Shown here: positions 36,701-48,700 of the stretch, in pieces
How positions within the stretch are numbered: the stretch's first letter is position 1
Layout: each line of letters opens with the position of its first letter
Assembly: GCF_024362695.1 (NCBI RefSeq)
Contig: NC_065406.1
Span: 8,618,001 to 8,682,000 of the forward strand
Reading direction: 5' to 3'
Length of the DNA: 64,000 bases
Source: Pectinophora gossypiella
Lineage: Eukaryota > Arthropoda > Insecta > Lepidoptera > Gelechiidae
The notes under the pieces: model-generated
What the model saw: only the letters and a program-made list of their open reading frames with translations
Told to the model about the DNA's origin: nothing
Database searches by the model: none
Made by a program: the position numbers and the translations under genes

Positions 36701-39700
36701 CAAACATAATTTAATAGCATACAACGTCAACTTTGACCATTGTAGAGTACTACGATCTATACTCGAGAGCCAATATAAACTGTTCCTTTTTAACCATATT
36801 ACGGGTTTAGGCCAGGTGCGCACTACGAGTTTTTCGCCGCGTGGCAGAAAAGAGCAGCGGCATAATGTCGCACTGTAATACTGCGCCGCTGCGATGGCTC
36901 TGTTTGGTACAGTATTACAGTGCGACATTATGCCGCTGCTTTTTTCAGCCGCGCGGCGAAAAACTCGTAGTGCGCGCCTGGCCTTAAGCACTTGTAATAT
37001 TACTTTGCTACGTAAACATGATTCATGATTGTTCATCATCGCGAGATGACAGAGCATCCATGTCGACATTGATCGTGCAGATTTGTTGACATCGCGAATT
37101 TATCTCTTATCACTGTCGGTTTTTGTGGGTTTATCCAATTTTACCTCTAACAAAAAAAACGCCTATTCACTGTGCATGGACTTTTATTTAGATAAATCAA
37201 TGATTCACGTGTTGTTGCAGAAAATATGATGCAATTTGATGAAACTACAACCTTTTGTTAAATGCTCGTTTGCAACAAAAGCAAAGCTAAAAATAAATTA
37301 CTTACACTAAATACAAAATATGTTCCTTTAATTTTTGTGTTTGCCAACGCGACTCTACAATATTTACAATAACAAATCAGATATACCTACGTAATTATTC
37401 ATCAGTGCTTACGTATCACAGTTTCTGTTTTGAACTATATTCTCAGCACATGCACAATACCTACTTGTTGTTTGTATAGGTCGATGACTTCAACATTTGT
37501 CTTAATTAAATAAAAATAAAAAACAACATAGACAGTCTATACAGGCTGTAGAAGTGTGTGTGGGGGAGCGTATATGGGTCGTTCTTCTTTTTTATCGACA
37601 ATAAAAAGACATTTTCTCAATTTATCGGATTTAACATCTTTAAAATTATAACGGCATTAAATATTTTAAAACATCATATAAAGATGTGTCTGTAGAGGAC
37701 CATTTAGAGGTTCTCTTTATCTTGGTAACATACTTTTCTTTGTAGACACATTTCAAAAAATATTGTGACAGAGTGGTCCTTTTCATCGGAGACAGCATTT
37801 TAATTTACCACTCTGTCACAGAATTTTGTGAAAAACAATCAAGCTTCTTTAAGGACTAATTGAGGAACCGATTAGTATTTTGCTTGTATTTTGAGTATAA
37901 TAAGATAACTATATTTTTGGACAATGGAAACATGAAACAAAATTCTAAAACATAACTTATCAGAAGCAGAACGAAGGACAGATCATTGTCGATAAAAAAG
38001 AAGAACGACCCATATACGTACGTCCCACTTCTGGACCCAGGCACTGGACTCAATCAACCGGAGGGGAATTGTGTAACTTTAAAACCTTGACATTACTCAC
38101 TTTCTTATAACGAGTGCGGTCGTAAGGCAGCCCAAAGAGGATGTTCTGCCGGACGGTGCCGACAAACAGCCAGGGCTCCTGGCTGGCGTAGGCGATGCGG
38201 GCGCCACCCAGCGACACCGAGCCTTGAGACGGCTTCAACTCGCCCAGGATGACTTGAAGAAGTGACGACTAAAAACAAACATACAAAGACACCCATAATG
38301 ATGATTGTGGCCCGTGGATAAAGCCACTAATTAATCGAAGAGAAACATTTTTTTTTGATCTTGGAATTCAAAATAAGATAAAGAAAGTATCTGCAAACAT
38401 TACTAGTACCGGCGAAAAAAGATTTACCCTTTTTTGCATCTGCTAGATTCCTTAGTAAAGAAGAAAAATGCTAAAAGAGGCGAGGAACAACTTTCTAACA
38501 AAATTATCCAGGGTTACCAACCTTCCCAGCACCAACGAGACCCACGATACCGACGAATTCTCCGGGTTGTGCAGTGAGTGAGATATTCCTTAGCGTATCC
38601 ACAATTGGATCGGACAGCCAGCTCGCACTCACTCCCGCTAGCACCAATCCAGTATGCTTCCTCTCTTTCTCTCCGTCTTTCTCCACTCCATTGTTTATTT
38701 TAGCATTCATTGCTTTTGATTCAGCTTCTATTAATTTCGCTGGGTCTAGCTCTTCCAGTTTGAGGAAATTCTGCAAAAATATTCTGGTGAAAGTTTTGTA
38801 CTTAAAATGAAACGGTCTTAACGCGAAAATCCTAGATCTACATTCTTAAAGATGTCTTAGCCTTGGTTTTAAAAGATCTCGCTTCGATGCTTTGCATTTA
38901 TAGTACCTTCTTCTGAGGTTATGAGGTGGAGTACCAACCTTATCAACCCTGCTGTCAGGGTTACTAACTCTCGACTCTAGGCTCACTAAGTAGTCACCGG
39001 GACCAACAGCTTAACGTGCCTAACGTGGCTTAATGTGTAGTACCTAGATACCTAATAACAACTTACCTCAATTCGCCTGATAGAGACCCTTGATTCACAT
39101 AGCATCGCCAAAGCCAACGGGAAGAAGATATTGCACGCTAGCTGCAGCAGATTGAAGTACTGCACCAAGGAGAATGTGATCTCTGCGCGGATGTGGCCGC
39201 CCATCAACACGAACGTGACGATGGCGGCGAACAGAATGAACCTCTCAGTGAACACTGACAGCGCAGTCGAGAAGCCTTTGATCATGGAGGTCCGCATTAC
39301 GTACTTGACTTCCAACCTGTGATCAAACATTTGTCAGTATTTTCCGGTGATTAGTGAGTCCACACGGATTGTTTACTTCAGAAGCCGGTAGTAGGTGTAT
39401 TATACAGTGAACGTGGCCAAAAGTAGTCGGAAGACCGCTCTTGCTATTGGTACCTACCCTCAGATTGACATCAGCCTATTGTGTACAAATAAGTCCATTA
39501 CTTAGGTAAAATCCACTCATTAGTTAGACAAGAGTTTTAAACAGCCTATATAAGTCCCGCTGCTGGGCACAGTCCTCCCCTCTATCAATCGGAGGGGGTA
39601 TGGACTATGAAGTATTCCATCACGCTGCTCAACTGCTGGTTGTAGGAGAGAACAATGCAACATTAAAACAATGACAGTTCGTTGGTACTTACTTGCGGAG

Positions 39701-42700
39701 TTTGTGCACGAGTTTCTCGAAGGGCTTCTCCCAGGCGTACATCTTGATGACCTGAACGCCGTTCACCAGTTCGCTCATCACCTTCACTCGCTCGTCTGTA
39801 CGCTTAGCGATCTCTCCGCGCAGACCCCCTTGCCTCTTGCTCAGATATGCTAAAATACAATAGTTCGATGAATATTGACGAAGCAAAAGAAGTAAGATGA
39901 CTCTTATTTTACTTTCATGTAATGTAGGAAAATGCGCAGAAAGTACATATATAAATTATTAGCAGACAGCTAACTATGAGAATAAATTTAATACCGACGT
40001 TCGACTACTACGACCGAAACCTTCGCGTAAGTCTATGACAAAAACAAAAAAATTAGGTCGAATAAAATTACGTATGGGAGTTTCTTTAACGTCATTGTTC
40101 CCCATTAGAAACGGTTATTATACTCAGCCCAAAATTACAACGCAGTAACTCGTGTGAACACCTGAAACTTATGTTAGAGGTGGATCGCGATAACATGTAG
40201 GTACACAGTGCCAAGGATAATCACGTCTTAATAACATGTTTTTTCAATACTGCACTATTGTAGGCACAGTCAATATTGGTTGGAAACAACTAGGTATTTT
40301 ATTTCTAATAAAATGAAGACTTTTCAAGATAACCCAAACACAGTTTGCATCAGTAAGCTTTCAGTCGATCTGCACTTGGGTTAATTAGGTAGGTATGAAG
40401 GCATAGGATCAATAAAGATTAAGGAAACACCTTCTATTGACTAAATTGACTAAACCCAACATAGAGACGGTTCGAGGTACAATCTTGTTGATAGTTTTTA
40501 GACCAGTTTTCTAAAATAGAGATTGATATTTCGGTACCTGCACACAAACGCAAAGATCGGAATGGATATAATTTATCAGTTGTTCAAGCATCATGGCGTT
40601 TGTCGTGCTTTTGGACATATTTAGCGCATGATCGATGCTGTTTAGATGTGACGCAATAGATAAGGCAGACGCTACGTTTATAGTTTGGAACAACATTACT
40701 TAGTCTGCCAATCTAACAAATACACGAGCATAGCTTTGTATGTTAAAATTCTGTAGGTTTATTACTCGTATTGATCTATTAGCCGACCTTATCACACTTT
40801 TGGCGAGAGGTTTTGAATTTATGTAGATATCTATACTACGTACGTGTAGCTGAATATATAGCTGTTGCTTGTTTTCGCCCGCGTGGTGTCTATTTTACCC
40901 ATTACAAGCGTGCCTAGAAAAAAGAAGCTTTGTGCATTTATCAATTAACTAGTCCTAGAGGTTGGAGCTCCGCGCTGATTTGTTAGTCAGTCAGTTTGTT
41001 CTCTTATTCTTTAACGTATGTGTCCTTTCCTTTTACGTATATGTCAAGTACCTTGAACAACGACAGTCTGCACAACCATGACAGCAAGCGCAGCCAGTGT
41101 TGCCCAGCCGACATGCTGCCACACCAGGTACGACACCACCGGTACCACTATAGGCATCACCCACACGTAGTTCAGGAATAGCGCCACCATATCGAAGCGG
41201 TTCACATCGTTGGACATCAGGTTGATTACCTGTCCCGGTGCAGTCTTGTTTGACCCCGCTCGGTTCAGTCGTAGAATCTAAAAGTAACAAAGGGTTACTA
41301 TTGTGAAGAAGGTGATGCAATAGTGTATAGTAACACGTTATACATCAATGGTTTAGAGCAGGTAAATCAGTAACTCAGTATAACATTATTTTTTATTGCC
41401 TTTAAATAAACTTAACGTTTTACTTTTTTATTCGTTACATAGACCATTAAATTAAATCATTCACCATATAACGAAATCGTGAACTCGTCAAAGTTTATTT
41501 ACGTCCTCAAGGTTACGTGCTCCTCTGTCAATTTTAAAATAAACATAAAGAGATGGATGTGTCATTCCTTACGTAAATTTGCTAATGTATATACATTCAC
41601 AAATAACTAGATTACTAGATAGATTACTCAGGGTCTCCAGGGTACACTAATTTTAAGGACGCATTTTACTTTACTAGTAAAAGATTAAATAGAAACTTGA
41701 GTGGAGTGGCACAAATTAAAATGTATAACTATGATTTCACGCAATAAAAACAATAGTAATCTTTTGTACTTATGTAAAAAAATAAAGTCGTTATAGTTCT
41801 GAAACAGGAAAAGATCAAACTTTATTGAAACTCCTAAGCAATTCTAATGAATTGCTTAAACGTTAATACGTTAATTATACTTGTCGCTTCCGTGTCCAAC
41901 TATACAGGTACCAATGGAAGTGCAGAGAAATATATGTTTTTACTTGCCTTGCGATATAGTAGCGAGCAGCATGCTATTCTAACCCTCATGCCGACGGCTC
42001 CCTGGCTCAACATCAGATGGTTCATCATCAATGCCGTCGATATACTTAGTAGGTTCATACAGAAATTGTAAATGTGTGCGTTTCTGTACGTCTCTGGAGT
42101 TTTCTCTCCTGAGAAATATCCTATAAATAAACCTAGTGTGTACGGGATCAGAGGCCTGAAAGGAAAACATTATATTAGAAATGTATGAAACAGAAAATGT
42201 TTTGTTTGTCTTGGACTTGTTTTTCAGAAGCGACAAAATAATGTCAAAAATAACGACACCGTTTGACTCTATTCTATATTGAATCTATCAATTAAAGGAT
42301 AAACAAATAATATCTTATGGAACTAAGTATTTAGTCTTACATACCAAATAACAACGAACAGTATGCCAGCGCAGGCGCCGCAGAGCATGTACTCAACCCA
42401 GAAGGAGCGTACGATGGCTTTGGACAGCGAAGGCTTGGAGCCCGTGCGGTCCGCCGTCTGGAGTTCATCGTGCCAGGCCTCCTCCAGCCTATAAATGAGT
42501 TTTTAAAATTACTAATAATTGTTTATAATATTTACCTGTGCTCTTAAGGGAAACTCATGAGTTTCTTATGTAACGACATATGAGAATATTAAAACGAAAG
42601 AAGTCTGCCTCGGTTGGGATTTGAACCCGCAGCTCTCGTTTAATGTCGATCGAAGAATTCGTATGGATCAGATGAGGACCCGGAGGTCTAATGGTTATCA

Positions 42701-45700
42701 AGTTAGTATGGCTGACGAGATATTCGAATAGAAACCCCGTTCGAGTGCGAATATTTTTCGATGTAATTTTTCTCCACCAACCTGTCTCCGAGCCGCCCGG
42801 AGCGGTCCCCGCCGCGCGCCTGCCACAGGTCTTCCACAGTCAAGCCGTGTCGATAACCACGGCGGAAAAGACTGAAGCTCCATCTGGAAAATAGTACATA
42901 GTCAGCAGTGGTAACCGTAAGGGTGTTGTCAAATGTTCGATCCATGGCGGATCTGCAGTCAGCGTTAAACACACGTTACTACATGTCTACGTCCATCAGA
43001 CATATCATAGCAATTTTCGTCTGTCCATCATTCTCGGACTTGGAACGGATAAGAATCAGATTTAAGTAGTGCGAACACGCTCTAATCCTAACCTAACATG
43101 TTTCTTTATGGATTCAACTTGGATTCTAAAGATTGTTTGTTTCGATGCTTTGTCCTATTAGTACTTCCCTGCCGGTTACTAACGACGACTGCGACGGTCA
43201 ATTACTGCTAAATGAACTACGTTGCCAAACCACAAGCGCGCAGAGTGGCTCTACAAATACGTAAAAGGTATATCAGAATAGTTGAGGAAAGTTTCAATAT
43301 GGAAACCACATCTAAATGTTTGTTCTCGAACCCCAAGTAGGTAATCTCTTTAATGAGAAACATTTTTACTATATTTGGTGCAATCTGTGATTATAACAAT
43401 AAAATATAGGTAAGTAATAAAAAAATCCCGAATAAACCATTTAACGCCATATAAAAGACATCAACGAGCGAACTTTTGTTCCACTAAAAGTCACGAACGA
43501 CAACAAAATTATTATATGACCACGTGAAATATTATATAGACATTATAAGCTATTTATTTGAAATACATGACTATATTATAAGTTAATTGATATTTATTTA
43601 CATAAACGGACTAAACTATTTAGTTAAAAAGTTCATGAAATGGGTGAAATTTTTGAAATGCAAATGCATATTTAAGAATTTCGGTGTGCAATTTTTTTTC
43701 CTTTACTCTTTATAAAAAATCTTTTATTTTAGTTTAATAAACAAATCAGTGCCTGTCCCTGATACCGATAGCATTAGATAACCTCAGCACTTTATAATAC
43801 CACTGATTAACTATCATAAAAGGTAATACTGTTTAGCGTTTATTGCGTAATTATAAAACAAACTTTTATTGAAGTGCTGTCTTTCTTATTTATCTATTTA
43901 TTTCCGAGTGAATAATCTTTGATAAAGGAAAAGGACAATAATAACAAAGCTATATAGGCTTTTATAGGTACACCCGTGGTAGCCCACTTGAAGGAAGAAT
44001 GCTATTTACTCTCGTTGCGACGTCGCAGCGCGCAGGTTCGAACCAACATGCGCCCAACCTAATGTTTTTCGAATTTGTTTTCGACTGCATCGGTGAAGGA
44101 AACCATCGATCGTGAAGAAACCCATATGCCCGAGAAATGTGTTTCCGAAAGTACCTAATATGTGACCTATCACCTATCCTGTAATGAAGAGCTTTCCAGA
44201 CTACGTTCCCCAAAAACAATATAGATAGCGCTGTACAGAGTTGCCTTCGTTTAGCCTTCTAATTTCACGAATAACAGACATATGCATCTTTTATCTTTGT
44301 TTTGGGTATAAATGATGGCCATTGTTATTATAAGTACCCAGACACAACACGTTTTCCACCCATTATTATTGTGATTAAAATAAAGAGAAGCATTATACGT
44401 AGCAACATGATTCTATACATCATTCATCATCAGCCGTACGACGCCCACTGCTGGGCATAGGCCTCCCCCAAGGATCTCCACGACGATCGGTCCTGCGCTG
44501 CCCGCACCCAGCGAACATTGTATACAAATATAAAGCAATAATTATTTTGATATAATATATGCCTGTGCAGGACCGATCGCGTGGAGATCCTTGGGGGAGG
44601 CCTATGCCCAGCAGTGGGCGACGTACGGCTGATGATGATATGCCTCTGCCATTAGGTACATTATATTTTTGAATAATTACATACCCGAGCAATGAGAATA
44701 TTGTCACGTTAAATCTGTACAACGCCATCTATATTTTTTAAGAAACGTAGCCCGGAAAGTCCCTCATTGGGCTGGTTTTCCCTTCGGGTTGGAAGTTTGG
44801 AAGGTCAGATAGGCAGTCGCTTCTCTAAAAACAGGACCTGTCAAATCTTCACGTTAGGTAAGAGGACCCTGTGATAGGCGGGATTACGCTAGGGAGATGA
44901 TGAAAGCTTTTCTTGTTCAGGACTTTAATTTTAAGTCTTCTCTCGAGTGGGTTGTGAGAATAATCACCAACTTCATCAACCCTGGTGCCTGGGGTGACTA
45001 TTGAGCCGCTAAAGGCTCCTGACATGGCTCATTAACGACTACATAGTAATTCCAAGTCATCACTAATGTAAAAAGCATCTCATTTGACTAGGTTGTCAAG
45101 TAGCCTATTCTCGAATCCATTATAAATTTTCATGAGCTCTAAATGAAAGTTTTGTTCATTTCTTGCTTGACTTTATTGACCTACTACGTTGACCTGTAAT
45201 AATGATGATATTGACACAGTGGCTAATGTCATCTTGAATGGACCTTATTCCAACATCAATATTTACTCTTCGTAATGTTTATGATAAAGATAAAAGATAA
45301 AGATAAAGATAATTTATTTGCTTAAACATGAGTAATTTAAATACAGATGACAATGTTCACATTATAGGTTCTTCATGTTTGCCTTGCGGCGCACAAAATT
45401 TTGAGTACCTAGATTATTATCTATATAAATACATGCATCATCATTACAATTTATCATTCAAAAACTCATCTATCGTATAATAACATCTTTTAGTTAACAA
45501 CTCATTCAATTTTCTTCTAAATAGACTTAAGTTACACAACCTTATTTCTAGTGGTATTTTATTATATATATTTGTTTACACAGATTTGGATATTTATTTT
45601 TTAAAGTGACTTATTGTAGATTTGCTTTGGCTTGAATAGCATTCACTACGGCCGGAATTAAAATAAGAATAGAGGTGCAGTAAAATGAACTGAGCCTTAC

Positions 45701-48700
45701 GCTCATAGTCTAGGATGTTAAATCCAACATTCTTCGATTCCGTCCTCAGCTGAGGTGACCTAAGGTCTTCCTCGATTTTGTCCTCAGCTGAGGCGACCTA
45801 AGTTCTTCCTCGATTTTGTCCTCAGCTGAGGCGACCTAAGGTCTTCCTCGATTTTGTCCTCAGTTGAGGCGACATAAGGTTTTTCTCGAACTCAACTTCT
45901 TCTATCGTGTGAGCTGTGAGGTAGATTACAACGTTATCATCTAACGATAACGGCCTCCGCGGTCCAGTGGTTTAGTGTTGGGCTCACGGTCACGATACCG
46001 GGTTCGAATCCCGTTGAGAACATATCACAAAAATCACTTTGCCCGGGGCCTGGTTTGGTTAGGACATTGCAGGCTGATCACCCGTTTCTTCGTTAAGCCG
46101 TTGGCCCCGGTTACTACTTACTGACGTAAGTACGTAGTCGTTACATGAGCCACGTCAGGGGTCTTTGGCCGCGCAAGTGGTGGTGGTTGGCGTTTGATGG
46201 TTCAAGGGTAGAGTGAATAGGCATTTTGCTAGGTAAGCGTGATCCACCTTAGACCATATCGTCACTTATCATCAGGTGAGTGTGGTCAAACGCGAGCATA
46301 TTATATTAAAAAAAATATATATATATATCTGACACAGGTGTTGATGAGGTTGGTTGGAACTCAACTCAAAATCGGTATTCATAAACGGCGCCTATTATGA
46401 GTTTACGAGTCTGGGTTAAAGTCGAGTTAAAGTTAAGGCGCCGTTTATATTAATGACACACGTGCCTTACCAGGCATGACATCATTAATTACGTATTATT
46501 TTGATGGCACTATGACATAGGTACGCTCGACTCCTATCAGTAAAGAAGTTGAGGTCATATATGTCAACTTAAAATACCAAAATGCTCAGCTGAAGCCGAG
46601 TTAAGTGGAGGAAGAGTCGAGTAAAAATTTTAGATTAGGTACGGGTGTTAGTTTGAGATAAATATGATGATGATGATGTCCTCCCAGACGTTTCCGTCGA
46701 CGGCGACACCCTTAGTGTTAGCTTGGGCTCTTTGGGCGCGGGCGTGACTAGTAATTAAAACCAAATTTAGTTTTGAAAGTCCTGTTGCAAGAAGCACAAT
46801 AGAGAGTCCCACTTGAGTTATAAGTGTAGTGGTAGGAGAGCTTGGGTCGAGTTTTTCGTATCTGGCGTTTGGCGTCAAGATCTTCAAGACGGGTTCGTAG
46901 ATAAATATAACTACGTATAGGTACATATAAAAGTGGGTGACCAATTTTTGTGATAAGTCAATCATCCGACATGAGAAGAGAAAACTTGACATTTCACTGA
47001 TAACTTCCACTGATAACAATGCAGAGGAAATCCAGTGTGAAGTAACTTGAGTCATACATGATTTTGACTTCCCAGATAAGAATAGTATATTATTGATGAG
47101 TAGATATATTTCTTGCTTTAGACTTATTTCTTTAATCTTTTACATAAACATTACAGAAAAGTCTAATGCACTTTCCTACTATATATATTCCAACTTAAGG
47201 ACTTATTAATATACCTATATTGCGGTCAATACGGGGGCTGTTCGACTAATAGCTGTAAGTGGTGCTACTGATATTGTTACTTATTACTAACTTTGACAGA
47301 TAAGTATGACTACTAATACCTAGAACACATACCTGCAAATGCTTTTAGAATTTACGTGTCAACACAGGCAGGTATGATATAGGTACTTATTATCATCTCC
47401 CTAGCGTCATCCCATTTTTTTACGGAGTCCACTTACCTAACCTGAAGATTTGACAGGTCCGATTTTTACAGAAGCAACTGCCTGCCTGACCTTTCAACCC
47501 GCGAAGGGAAAACTATCCCAATATAGGTTAGGTCACATACCTCCGAAATACATTTCTCGGAAATGTGGGTTTCCTCACGATGTTTTTCCTCCACCGCTGA
47601 GCACGTGATAATAATTTATGATCCAAACATGAATTCGAAAACAAATTCGAAAATCATTGGTTTAGGTCTGGGATTTGAATCTGCGACCTTAAATTGAGAG
47701 TCAAGCGTTCTACTACCACCACCACGGCTCTTAGCAGATATATAAACTAAATAGCGAAAAGGATAGGTACTGTTAAACCTCGGAAATATGGTTAATTTGA
47801 TTGACATAGGGGGAAATAGATCCGGCACACATTAATTTTATTTCTGGTGATTTAATTTATTTATCAAAATAAGCACCTAAGTATCTACATACTTAGCCAC
47901 TTACACGTTCCGTTTTATAGTGAGGCGTTTAATGGCTTATTATAGTCAACCATCATGTAGAAGATGCTTAACATTTGATGTGCGGTAGTTAAGTTAGGTT
48001 AGCAATATATTTATACCAACCAAGCCGTGCATACATAAGGTACATGGGTGAATATCATCGTGAAAAATATAGTTCGAGGAACAAGTTACCTCGTAGCTAG
48101 AACTATCCTTTTTCATGTCAGAACCCAATTTTTCACGAAAAAATAATATGAAAGTTCGCCACCAAACTTGACATTTTGATATTCACCCACATGAATCCGA
48201 CACAAAATAGGTATAAAAATATGAAGTCATCACGATCTTGTAACTTTATGCGGACATGCGAAAAAGCCCACGTTTCCGTTAACAGTTGACTTTTTTTAAG
48301 TAGATATGACATAAAACATGTCCATTTCTGCTTCGTCACGATGACAAAGTATCAAAGGTACTAAGTCCACGCACAATCACTCATCTGTGGTCAAGGCCTT
48401 GTAACGCTCGTCTACTCTTCTCGCTAGATTCATTATTCGTTACACAGACTGACTAATAGCCAGCAATTTATTTTTATAGTCCTTCAAGGAAGCGTTCTCA
48501 TTATCTCCAATAATAGGAGAGACAGTTTGTTTTGTCAATCTTCTTCTTATTGTGTGGGTTGTGAGATGGAATACTAGCCTCATTAACCCTAGTGTCAGGG
48601 TTATTACTGAACCGCCAAAGGCCCCTGTTGTATAGTACAGTTGAGTACTATTGAATAAAAAATAGGTACTTAAGTACCTATAGAAACTGTAAATGAAAAA

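Noticed and set aside
44420..44728. 102-codon minus-strand frame with GRPMPSSGRR
   Set aside because: It is translated fold-back repeat; the arms are inverse copies of each other.
45290..45320. AAAGATAAAGATAAAGATAA as a possible functional array
   Set aside because: Simple microsatellite adjoining a probable LINE tail; too short to be notable.
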